Assembly: GCA_018970625.1 (NCBI GenBank)
Contig: JAGWVZ010000024.1
Span: 1 to 17,039, forward strand
Direction: 5' to 3'
From: Myxococcales bacterium
Lineage (GTDB): Bacteria; Myxococcota; Bradymonadia; REDH01
Length of the DNA stretch: 17,039 bases
Shown here piece by piece: positions 1-6,683 of the stretch; positions within the stretch are counted from its first letter, which is position 1; each line of letters starts with the position of its first letter. The notes under the pieces are model-generated. The model saw only the letters and a list, made by a program, of their open reading frames with translations. It was not told the origin of the DNA and made no database searches. The translations under genes and the position numbers were made by a program.

Positions 1-567
1 AATAATCACCGGAATGGGTAAAATCGCCAGCGTCGCAATCATCGGCGAAATCACGAAGAATACCGCTCCCACCGCGAGCAGTGTAGTGGCCACCTGAATC
101 AGGCTGTTGGCGCCACCATTCAGAAAACGTTCCAGCTGGTTGATGTCGTCATTCAGAATCGACACCAGATTACCGCTGCTGCGATCCTCAAACCAGGCCA
201 TGTCCAGCTGCTGAACATGGGCCGCAGTCTCAATGCGCAGCTCATGCTGAATCTGTTGCGCCAGATTTCTCCACGCGAGCAGATACAGGTACTCAAAGAG
301 CGACTCGCCCATCCAGATAAACAGCGTCAGCACACCCAGAAGCGTCAGCTGCGCTCCCGGGTCCACCACGCCCAGACCAGCCAGAAAAGACGCCTCGCGG
401 CTCACCACGACATCAATCGCAATGCCAATCAGGATCTCAGGCGCCACGTCGAAGAGCTTGTTGATCACCGAGCAGGCGGATGCCCACGCGATGCGACCCC
501 GGTGGTTCTTCGTGTATCGCAGCAGACGAAGCAGGGTCTGAAACGACGACGGTGCAGACGCAGGCAT
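1..567 (-). CDS. ABC exporter, N-terminal transmembrane domain (partial)
   Basis: This is a minus-strand reading frame open from an ATG at 567 to the window edge: 189 residues with no stop. It reads as the membrane domain of a type IV ABC exporter (ABC_membrane family). Hydrophobic helices lie near residues 27-55, 75-95 and 155-189. Between them is the typical amphipathic segment, with a QQLDMAWFEDRSSGNLVSIL motif near residues 119-138 that resembles the coupling-helix region of exporters whose membrane and ATPase parts are fused. The nucleotide-binding domain would lie beyond the edge, so substrate and half- or full-transporter status cannot be judged. The start is the first ATG of the frame; no good Shine-Dalgarno precedes it. 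It diverges from the suf genes, and the 583-bp gap holds the 75-bp repeats. The family call is firm, the substrate unknown. Confidence 0.9.
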   Translation of the reverse strand, partial: MPASAPSSFQTLLRLLRYTKNHRGRIAWASACSVINKLFDVAPEILIGIAIDVVVSREASFLAGLGVVDPGAQLTLLGVLTLFIWMGESLFEYLYLLAWRNLAQQIQHELRIETAAHVQQLDMAWFEDRSSGNLVSILNDDINQLERFLNGGANSLIQVATTLLAVGAVFFVISPMIATLAILPIPVII

Positions 568-612
568 GAGGAGATTCCGGTAGAGAGCAGACGTGGTGCA
601 AGGTGGTGACCT

Positions 613-1011
613 ATGGGCGATGCATCGCAACGTCAACGCAGGACGGTGCAATACCGCAGGCGGGCGGCCCGGCGAGCCAGGTTGATGCGCCGCCACGTCG
701 AAACGATGGCCCACACGGGGGTCCATACAGAGGTCGTGGTGAGTCAGGTGGCCGACACGGGGGTCGGTTCGGAAATCTTCGTGAGAACGGGTGGTTACGT
801 CGGTTCGGTGGCCGACACGGTGGTCGGTTCGGAGGTGGTCGGTTCGGAAATCTTCGTGAGAACGGGTGGTTACGTCGGTTCGGTGGCCGACACGGTGGTC
901 GGTTCGGAGGTGGTTGGTTCGGAAATCTTCGTGAGAACGGGTGGTTACGTTGGTTCGATGGCCGACACGGTGGTCGGCCACTACGGTGTCATTTTTCTCC
1001 AATCACAGTGA
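613..1011 (+). CDS. Possible small repeat protein (25-residue Val/Gly-rich repeats)
   Basis: This is a 132-residue frame with ATG at 613 and AGGTGGT about six bases upstream. The first 45 residues are very basic. From residue 46 the protein consists of 25-residue repeats containing VADTVVGSE, VVGSEIFVRTGG and YVGS; it ends MADTVVGHYGVIFLQSQ. Evidence for coding is weak but not nil. By hand count, G+C at codon position 3 exceeds position 1, which exceeds position 2, both before and inside the repeats. The length difference between repeat copies is 15 bases, so it keeps frame. Two of four substitutions between copies are synonymous in this frame and none is in the overlapping frame at 603. Evidence against: no recognised family, the repeat also looks like an expanded REP palindrome, and another plus frame is open too. 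No function can be given. Confidence 0.25.
   Translation: MGDASQRQRRTVQYRRRAARRARLMRRHVETMAHTGVHTEVVVSQVADTGVGSEIFVRTGGYVGSVADTVVGSEVVGSEIFVRTGGYVGSVADTVVGSEVVGSEIFVRTGGYVGSMADTVVGHYGVIFLQSQ
748..957 (+). repeat. 75-bp tandem repeat (minisatellite), three copies
   Basis: Copies start at 748, 808 and 883, and the next unit begins at 958. Copies 2 and 3 are 75 bp; copy 1 is 60 bp because it lacks one 15-bp subunit. Each unit begins GTGGCCGACACGG and contains two near-identical 15-bp blocks (GTGGTCGGTTCGGAG, GTGGTCGGTTCGGAA), except copy 1, which has a single block. The copies are nearly identical; the differences seen are G/T at the position after CACGG, two C-to-T changes in copy 3, and G-to-A at the start of the fourth unit. 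A degraded earlier copy is visible near 704-720. The unit's opening matches the REP palindrome at 958, so the array looks like local expansion of that element. It lies between divergent genes. Confidence 0.93.
958..987 (-). repeat. GTAG-type REP-like palindromic element, copy 1
   Basis: A perfect 8-bp inverted repeat (TGGCCGAC, 959-966, and GTCGGCCA, 973-980) flanks the six-base loop ACGGTG. Read on the minus strand, the palindrome is directly preceded by GTAG, the tetranucleotide that marks the REP elements associated with RAYT transposases in several gammaproteobacteria. The same 30-bp core recurs at 15237 and 15347, about 14 kb away. No RAYT gene is in the window. Calling it a REP is inference from structure and recurrence. 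Confidence 0.7.
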
Positions 1012-1150
1012 AAACATATGGTTACGGGTTTGACGGTGGATCGTGTGGTGCGGTGATAGGTCACCTGGCGTGGAGTCTCAGGCCGCTGGGCCTTGCATCG
1101 ACGGGGCGACCGTCCTAGTCCCCACGCACGTCTCTCGCTCACGCTGTGTC
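988..1150. other. Gene-free stretch between the repeats and sufS
   Basis: After the repeat block, the remaining 163 bases before sufS contain no gene I can support, apart from the tail of the possible ORF ending at 1011. A TTGACG at 1030-1035 could be a -35 hexamer for sufS, but no good -10 follows at the right spacing (GATAGG at 1055-1060 is poor and 19 bases away). No IscR-like or Fur-like palindrome was found by eye. Confidence 0.4.
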
Positions 1151-2392
1151 ATGACCACCGCCCTGTCGTCATCCTATCCCATTGAGCGCATTCGCGCCGA
1201 CTTCCCCATTCTGGGACGCACCGTGCACAACGGTGTGCCGCTCGTGTACCTGGACTCGGCCGCGACCAGTCAGAAGCCGCGCGCGGTGGTCGAGCGCATG
1301 TCGCAATTCTACTACGAGGAATACGCGACCGTGCGACGCGGTGTGTACTCACTGAGCCAGCATTCGACCGCCCTGTATGAAGGCGTGCGGCGACAGGCGG
1401 CGGTGTTTCTGGGCGCCGGGCACCCCGAAGAGATCGTTTATGTACGGGGAGTTACCGAGGGCATGAACCTGCTCGCCACCGCCTGGGGGCGAAAATTCCT
1501 GAAAGCCGGCGACGAGGTCATCCTCACCCGCATGGAGCATCACTCCAATATCGTGCCGTGGCAGATGGCCTGTGAAGCGACCGGCGCCACCCTGCGCATG
1601 GCCGAAATGTTGCCGTCAGGCGAGCTCGACATGGATAATTTCGCCGCGATGCTCAACCCGCGGACGAAACTCGTCAGCGTCGTGCATGTGTCCAACGGGC
1701 TGGGTACCATCAACCCGATCGCAGACATCACCCGACTGGCACATGAGGTAGGCGCGCTGGTGGTCGTGGATGGCGCACAGAGCGCACCCCACCTGCCGAT
1801 TGATGTGCGCGCCATGGACGCCGACTTCTTCGTGTGTTCGGGCCACAAGATGCTCGGGCCAACCGGAATCGGACTATTGTATGGAAAATTACACCTGTTG
1901 CGCGACATGGACCCTTATCAGGGCGGCGGTGAAATGATCGTCCGCGTGACCTTTGGCGGTACCACGTACGAAGAGCCACCCTATCGCTTCGAGGCCGGCA
2001 CGCCGGCGTTTGCCGAGGTCGTGGGGCTGGGTGCGGCCATGACCTATATGGACGAAATTGGTCGCGAAAATATCGAGGCGTGGGACCAGCATATTCTTCG
2101 CTATTGCACCGAACGCATGCAGGAAATACCCGCCATGAAATTCTATGGCACCGCGGCGAATAAATCCGGAATTGTCGCATTTCGGATGGGCGATATTCAC
2201 CCGTCCGACATCGGAACCATTCTCGACCGCGAGGGCATTTGTATTCGGGTCGGGCAGCACTGCCTGCAGCCCGTCATGGATTATTATCAGGTGCCCGCCA
2301 CCGCGCGCGCTTCGTTTGGACCCTACACGACCACCGACGACATCGACCGATTCATCGTGGGACTGCGTACCGTGCAGGACCTCATGGGTTGA
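1151..2392 (+). CDS. sufS: Cysteine desulfurase SufS
   Basis: A PLP-dependent group II cysteine desulfurase: it removes sulfur from L-cysteine, giving alanine and an enzyme persulfide that is passed to SufE for Fe-S cluster assembly in the cytosol. The 413 residues match the family's usual size of about 405-415. Visible landmarks: LVYLDSAATSQKP (31-43), EHHSN with H131 over the cofactor, VDGAQS with D208 and Q210, SGHKMLGPTG with the Schiff-base lysine K233, and the persulfide cysteine C371 in RVGQHCLQPVM. All expected catalytic residues are present. The frame is open from 1043, but homology begins near residue 10 of the ATG at 1151, so I use that start; no strong Shine-Dalgarno is seen. sufE follows after 101 bp, as expected for a SufS-SufE pair. 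sufB, sufC and sufD are absent, so they must lie elsewhere, or another scaffold is used. Confidence 0.96.
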   Translation: MTTALSSSYPIERIRADFPILGRTVHNGVPLVYLDSAATSQKPRAVVERMSQFYYEEYATVRRGVYSLSQHSTALYEGVRRQAAVFLGAGHPEEIVYVRGVTEGMNLLATAWGRKFLKAGDEVILTRMEHHSNIVPWQMACEATGATLRMAEMLPSGELDMDNFAAMLNPRTKLVSVVHVSNGLGTINPIADITRLAHEVGALVVVDGAQSAPHLPIDVRAMDADFFVCSGHKMLGPTGIGLLYGKLHLLRDMDPYQGGGEMIVRVTFGGTTYEEPPYRFEAGTPAFAEVVGLGAAMTYMDEIGRENIEAWDQHILRYCTERMQEIPAMKFYGTAANKSGIVAFRMGDIHPSDIGTILDREGICIRVGQHCLQPVMDYYQVPATARASFGPYTTTDDIDRFIVGLRTVQDLMG

Positions 2393-2493
2393 CAGCGGCC
2401 TATGGCATTCGCCACTACAGCCCACGGTGGTGCGCGCGCACGACCGTGCACCTGATCATCCAGCTTCTCTCTTTCATTTCCCCGGATGTCGCC

Positions 2494-2937
2494 GTGTCAC
2501 TTCGAGAGCGTCAGGACCAGATTGTCACCGAGTTGAACGCGCTGACCGACTGGAAAGAGCGCTACCGTGCAATCATCGCGCGTGGCCGGGCCATGCAGCC
2601 ATTTCCTGATGACTGGCGCGACGACAAACATCTGGTCAAGGGTTGCCAGTCTCGCGTGTGGCTGCACGCTGAGCTGAAAGACGGGCACCTGTTGCTGCAC
2701 GGCGACAGCGACGCCGAGATTGTGCGAGGTCTGGTGGCGATTGTGCTGCAGGTCTTTCAGGGGGCCACCCCTGACGAGGCGGTGAGCGCTGACGTCGATT
2801 TCGTAGACCGGCTTGGTCTCTCCGAAAACCTGAGCCAGACGCGCGCCAACGGACTCATGGCGATGATCAAACAGATTCGCCTGTACGGGACGGTCTTTCG
2901 TGCGCTGGCTGCCACCTCGTCGCCGAAAGCACAGTAA
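2494..2937 (+). CDS. sufE: SufE-type sulfur acceptor
   Basis: SufE takes the persulfide sulfur from SufS, stimulates its desulfurase activity and delivers sulfur to the assembly scaffold. The 147 residues match the family (E. coli SufE has 138). The signature GCQSRVW carries the acceptor cysteine C51, followed by LLLHGDSDAEIVRGLVAIVL and SQTRANGLMAMIKQIR, both typical of SufE. The start is chosen at GTG 2494 because it places the conserved helix and cysteine at the usual distance. The frame continues upstream into sufS (ATG at 2239, GTG near 2446), so a slightly longer protein is possible. Its stop codon touches the ATG of the next gene (TAAATG), suggesting translational coupling with the hydrolase. 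Confidence 0.93.
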   Translation: MSLRERQDQIVTELNALTDWKERYRAIIARGRAMQPFPDDWRDDKHLVKGCQSRVWLHAELKDGHLLLHGDSDAEIVRGLVAIVLQVFQGATPDEAVSADVDFVDRLGLSENLSQTRANGLMAMIKQIRLYGTVFRALAATSSPKAQ

Positions 2938-3840
2938 ATGACAGGCGTGCACGTGACGCTTGCGGTCACCTTGCTGGTCGGGGTGGCGGTGCTCACGCCC
3001 GGCGCGCTGGTCGCAGCAATCGGCGCCGGCGTAGCGTTTCCCAATCTGTTGCGCCGCCTTGCGCGCATGCCAACGCCGACGGAGCGCGGGTTGCAGACGG
3101 TGGACGTCACGCTCCCCAATGGCTGCCCCGCCTGGTGGTTGCCTCACGCTACCGCCACTGGCGTCGTGGTGGTCTGCCATGGTCGGTCGCGCCAACGACG
3201 CTGGATTTTGCCGCTGATCGAGACCCTGACGCGTCATTATTCGGTGCTCGCGTTCGATTTTCCATCGCACGGCGCCAACCGTCCAGGGCCCACGTCGAAC
3301 GGCTGGCACGAGTCCCTGAGCGTCGACGCCGCCCTGCAATGGCTGAACGACGAGGGGCTGGGCCCGGTGGTGCTTTACGGCTGCTCCATGGGCGGCGCCG
3401 CATGCCTGTTCGCTCTGGGACGTCGCCACCATGCACACGTCGCCGGTGTGATCACAGACGGCACCTACTCGGTGCTGCTGGATGTGTTTGAGCGGGTGCG
3501 GCGCCGTGCTCGGCTGCCGCGAGCCGTACAAAAGGGAGTTCACCGGGTGGTCGAGCGAGTGGCACGGTATCGCATCGAGGACGTACGACCAATCGATGTG
3601 GTGTCTCGTATTCGGGTGCCCATGTACTTCCTGCACGGCGACCGCGACCCGCTCGCCCACCCGGCCAGCGCACAACGTCTGGCCGATGCCGCAGGCCCGC
3701 TGGGCAGGGCGGAGTACTATGCGGGCGGCCACGATGAACCGGCCAACCCGCACATGCAGGCGCTGGTGCTGCGCGCGGCAGCCGACGCTTTTTCGCTGTG
3801 GGAACAAACACCTGCACCGCAGGCGTCGCCGGGGTTGTGA
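2938..3840 (+). CDS. Alpha/beta hydrolase with N-terminal membrane segment
   Basis: A 300-residue serine hydrolase of the alpha/beta fold. The nucleophile elbow is GCSMGG with S150. The likely acid is D237 in LHGDRDPL and the likely base is H265 in GGHDEP, in the correct order for a catalytic triad. The oxyanion-side HG motif is in VVVVCHGRS (77-84), and FDFPSHGAN (107-114) fits the following strand and loop. Residues 5-33 are hydrophobic, so the enzyme is probably anchored in the inner membrane by its N terminus. The substrate is unknown; related proteins include esterases, acyl hydrolases and peptidases. The ATG begins at the base after the sufE stop, so the two genes are probably co-transcribed, although no role in Fe-S biogenesis is known for this family. 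Confidence 0.85.
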   Translation: MTGVHVTLAVTLLVGVAVLTPGALVAAIGAGVAFPNLLRRLARMPTPTERGLQTVDVTLPNGCPAWWLPHATATGVVVVCHGRSRQRRWILPLIETLTRHYSVLAFDFPSHGANRPGPTSNGWHESLSVDAALQWLNDEGLGPVVLYGCSMGGAACLFALGRRHHAHVAGVITDGTYSVLLDVFERVRRRARLPRAVQKGVHRVVERVARYRIEDVRPIDVVSRIRVPMYFLHGDRDPLAHPASAQRLADAAGPLGRAEYYAGGHDEPANPHMQALVLRAAADAFSLWEQTPAPQASPGL

Positions 3841-3937
3841 CGATTTGCAGCAGCGGCGCTGGTGCGCTCTGGCCAGCGGCGGCGCTTCGGGGTACACAGG
3901 GCGACCTACTCTCGCGTGACGTTCAGACCGAGGCAAA

Positions 3938-4642
3938 ATGGCACAGTCGCAAGATCCAATGGCAGCGCTCGAATCCATGATGGCCAACGTACCGGGTGGC
4001 TCCTACCTGCTGGCCATGTTGAAGAACAACCCCGAAGCGATGCGGGCGCTGGCGTCGATTGACCACAACGACCCGTCGTCGATTCAGAAGAGCATGAAGG
4101 TGCTGCTGAGCGCGTTCGGCATTCAGGGGGCGCAGGCCGACGCGATGATGGCGCAGACCATGCAAATGATGCAGAACCCCGCCGAAATGCAGCGTATGGC
4201 CGCCATGATGCCCGGCGGAATGCCGGGTGTGGGTGCCATGCCCGGCGCCGGCGCCGCAAAGGGGGCCGTGGTCGATGTACCCTCCACACCAGCGGTAGCT
4301 GCACCGGCGAAACGAACCGGGCCGGCGTGGCAGGGGGTTGTGCCCGAGGCGGAGCGCATGCTGGACGAAGGCAATGACCGCAAGGCATTCGAGCGCATGA
4401 CCACCGTGCTGGATGACCCTTCGGTGGACGCGTTCGACCCCCGCAATCCCGAGTTCGAAGAGCTGTCCGACCTGCTCGGCCTGTACGCACGCGCGGCCAA
4501 AGCTCAGGGCCGACAGGTGGCGCTTCGATTTGCCCCGCTTTACTCACGCCTGGCCATGGCCAACAAAGCCGAGGCCTTTCAGGCGCCCGAAGCCAACCCC
4601 GCGTTCACACAGTGGTGTGTGGACGTGACGAAGCTCTCCTGA
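3938..4642 (+). CDS. Met-rich hypothetical protein
   Basis: A 234-residue protein that I cannot assign to a family. The N-terminal 105 residues hold 18 methionines, in runs such as AQTMQMMQNPAEMQRMAAMM (72-91) followed by a PGGMPGVGAMPGAG turn-rich stretch. This pattern resembles the STI1-like segments of ubiquilin and Hop-type co-chaperones, which bind hydrophobic peptides, but that is a resemblance only. A Pro/Ala linker (about 113-128) leads to a C-terminal helical part (130-234) with EAERMLDEGNDRKAFERM and LLGLYARAAKAQGRQVAL, which could be a TPR-like helical pair. There is no signal peptide or membrane helix, so it is probably cytoplasmic. The start is supported by GAGG about five bases upstream. 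It begins 97 bp after the hydrolase. Confidence 0.8.
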   Translation: MAQSQDPMAALESMMANVPGGSYLLAMLKNNPEAMRALASIDHNDPSSIQKSMKVLLSAFGIQGAQADAMMAQTMQMMQNPAEMQRMAAMMPGGMPGVGAMPGAGAAKGAVVDVPSTPAVAAPAKRTGPAWQGVVPEAERMLDEGNDRKAFERMTTVLDDPSVDAFDPRNPEFEELSDLLGLYARAAKAQGRQVALRFAPLYSRLAMANKAEAFQAPEANPAFTQWCVDVTKLS

Positions 4643-4745
4643 CATGTCCACACAGGATATGCCCGATAACGCCTTCATGGGTGCAATGCGGAAGCGTTCG
4701 CAGCAAGCGCGACCTCTGCGAATCGCCCGCCCGGGGTACTCGACC

Positions 4746-5909
4746 ATGCTGTCTCTTCGCGCATGCGTGACGTTCGCGCTGCTGTCGGTTCTGACCACCG
4801 CCCTGCCAGCCTGCCGAATGGCTGCACCTTCACAGGCGCAGTCTCCACCCGTCAACCCGGCCGAAGCGAGCGCTGCCACGACCGGGCTTCAGGTTGCCGA
4901 AGTTCCTGCAACACCCGCGGCCGACAGCCCGAACAATGTCCCCACCACTGCACCAGCCGACGGAAGCGCGGCGGCGCCGACCGCAGCCGGCAGCGCGGCG
5001 CCGGCCGTGGAACCATCACCCGACGGACCCTTTGCTGACAGGGTCGCCGAGGCGTGTGAAGCGGCGCCGCCCGGCACCTCGTGTGTGCCCGGCGGGCCGT
5101 TCATTCGGGGGGTCGATGTAGACGACCACGCGTGCAATCAGCCCGACATGTTTCCCGAGGCGCCGGGCACAGGCCCTGCCATGACCATCTGGCTGGACAC
5201 CTTTTACATGGACACGCACGAGGTCACCAACGCCGGGTACGAGGCCTGTGTGGCGGCGCGAGCCTGCGAAGACGCCGGTCCGGCCTATGTGGACTTTGAC
5301 GCCGACGAGCAGGCCATCACGGGCATCTCGTGGTTTCACGCGGTCGCCTATTGCGAGTGGCGCGGCATGCACCTGCCCACCGAAGCCGAGTGGGAGAAGG
5401 CCGCCCGCGGACCCGACGCCGACACCCACCCCTGGGGCAACGCACCCTCGACGTGCGAAAACGCGATCCTCATGGATGCGTCGGGGCGCTCGTGCGGTCG
5501 CCAGAAGCGCGGCAATCGCCCCGAAGCCGGGCGCGTGAACGAGGTCGGTGCGCGGCCCGCAGGGCGCTACGGGCTGTACGACATGATGGGGAACGCCGAA
5601 GAGTGGGTCGCAGACTGGTGGTCGGCTGACTACGCGGCGTGCGGAGACGCCTGCGCCGGCGCAAACCCGCGCGGACCCTGCGATGGTGCACTGGAATGCG
5701 ACGGCCACACACGCCGCGTGGTGCGTGGAGGGTCGTGGTACTGGGAAGCCGGCCACTCCACCGGCTACCACCGGCGCCGTCACTTCCCTGCCAACGCCCA
5801 GCCCAATTTTCATCACTTTGGCTTTCGGTGCGCGGCCTCCATGCAAGAGGCGCGCGCTCTGGCCGCTGAAGGCACAGAACCGCTCGACGGGAACACCGCC
5901 GACGAATAA
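4746..5909 (+). CDS. SUMF1/FGE-domain lipoprotein, probably non-catalytic
   Basis: A 387-residue exported protein. The N terminus has a hydrophobic stretch and a lipobox LPAC with C23, so it is probably a lipoprotein. Residues 24-110 are an Ala/Pro/Ser-rich linker. Residues 112-364 form a formylglycine-generating-enzyme-like domain (SUMF1 family): FYMDTHEVTN (153-162), ISWFHAVAYCEWRGMHLPTE (194-213), HPWGN, GRYGLYDMMGNAEEWVADWW (273-292), VVRGGSW (325-331) and FGFRC. The catalytic cysteine pair of true FGE lies shortly after RGGS; here that stretch is WYWEAGHSTGYHRRRH with no cysteine. It is therefore unlikely to make formylglycine and may be a binding or structural member. Several cysteines elsewhere could form disulfides. 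The start is uncertain: the frame is open from ATG 4644, two bases after the previous stop, which would add 34 basic residues before the signal peptide. Confidence 0.88.
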   Translation: MLSLRACVTFALLSVLTTALPACRMAAPSQAQSPPVNPAEASAATTGLQVAEVPATPAADSPNNVPTTAPADGSAAAPTAAGSAAPAVEPSPDGPFADRVAEACEAAPPGTSCVPGGPFIRGVDVDDHACNQPDMFPEAPGTGPAMTIWLDTFYMDTHEVTNAGYEACVAARACEDAGPAYVDFDADEQAITGISWFHAVAYCEWRGMHLPTEAEWEKAARGPDADTHPWGNAPSTCENAILMDASGRSCGRQKRGNRPEAGRVNEVGARPAGRYGLYDMMGNAEEWVADWWSADYAACGDACAGANPRGPCDGALECDGHTRRVVRGGSWYWEAGHSTGYHRRRHFPANAQPNFHHFGFRCAASMQEARALAAEGTEPLDGNTADE

Positions 5910-5989
5910 GTGTCTGCACATGAATCGATCGTGCTCCGTGCGCGTTATTTGGCTTATCTGACTGGTTTATTACCGCCCGGCGTCGTGTC

Positions 5990-6505
5990 ATGGCCCGATT
6001 TCGCTCTGCCACAACCCCCATTCTGCGGCGCGACCGCGACCGTCTGGCACTGCTCCGCAAGGCAGGGCGGTGGTTGCTTCAGGCGATGGCTGGCGCGACC
6101 GTGTTGCTGCTGGTGGCCGGCGCGACGGCCATGGCGATCTGGCCGCCCATCAACGATGTCACCACAGGCCAGACCCCTGAATACCCCGACCTGCAGCCCC
6201 GGGCGTACACCTTCAGCCGCGACCGGGTGTTCTATGCGGTGCTTGAGTGCATCGAGGCCGACGACCGCATGGCCGCCGTATCGTCCGATCTCGCCACCGG
6301 CGTCGTCGAAGCCGAGGCGCAGACGCTGTCGCGCACGTTCACCGACGACGTCACCATCCGCGTAGAGCCCAACGGCGACGGTGGCGCGATCGTCTTCGTG
6401 CGTAGCCGCAGTCGTGTGGGGCGCGCCGACTTCGGCCAGAACGCGCGCACCATTCAGCGACTCTACACAGCGCTCGACGAGCGGTTAGGTACCGCAACCC
6501 CCTGA
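5990..6505 (+). CDS. DUF1499 family membrane-anchored protein
   Basis: A 171-residue protein with a basic N terminus, one hydrophobic segment at about 28-50, and a soluble part that should face the periplasm. It matches DUF1499: WPPINDVTTGQTPEYPDL right after the membrane helix, then DRVFYAVLECIEADDR, a central TFTDDVTIRVEPNGDG strand region and the C-terminal signature SRVGRADFGQNARTIQRLY. The family's biochemical function is not established. The ATG at 5990 fits the membrane anchor, though no clear Shine-Dalgarno is seen. It lies 80 bp after the SUMF1 lipoprotein on the same strand. An imperfect hairpin follows its stop. Confidence 0.85.
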   Translation: MARFRSATTPILRRDRDRLALLRKAGRWLLQAMAGATVLLLVAGATAMAIWPPINDVTTGQTPEYPDLQPRAYTFSRDRVFYAVLECIEADDRMAAVSSDLATGVVEAEAQTLSRTFTDDVTIRVEPNGDGGAIVFVRSRSRVGRADFGQNARTIQRLYTALDERLGTATP

Positions 6506-6509
6506 CAAT

Positions 6510-6536
6510 CACCGTGTTTGTCCTACACAAACGGTG
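6510..6536 (+). terminator. Imperfect hairpin after the DUF1499 gene
   Basis: CACCG-TG-TTTGT pairs with ACAAA-CGGTG across the five-base loop CCTAC, leaving a two-base TG bulge. It starts five bases after the stop codon, as expected for a terminator, but there is no T-run behind it. Weak candidate. Confidence 0.25.
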
Positions 6537-6683
6537 TATGTACGCGATCTGCCTTAGTTTTCAGGGGATTTGATCCGGGGTCTCAGATCCGTATGGTGCT
6601 TCGCCATGCACCTGCTTGCCCCCTTGATTCCAACACTTCGAACCGTCGATGACTGCCTGCGGGCGGCCGTTCGCAGCCCGATC

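Noticed and set aside
748..987. CRISPR-like array
   Set aside because: The repeats are contiguous 75-bp units without variable spacers, and no cas gene is nearby.
603..1118. A 171-codon Gly/Arg-rich frame (GRFGNLRENGWLRRFGGRHG repeats) overlapping the 75-bp array
   Set aside because: It is open only because the repeat length is a multiple of three; substitutions between copies change residues (Arg to Trp, Gly to Asp) and the alternative frame at 613 has better base periodicity.
3857..3878. Hairpin CGCTGG/CCAGCG after the hydrolase
   Set aside because: The stem is only six pairs with a ten-base loop and no T-run; expected often by chance in GC-rich DNA.
2497..3987. A 496-codon minus-strand frame opposite sufE and the hydrolase
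   Set aside because: Both genes on the plus strand have full family motifs; the opposite frame has an Arg/His/Gln-rich composition and no recognisable domain.
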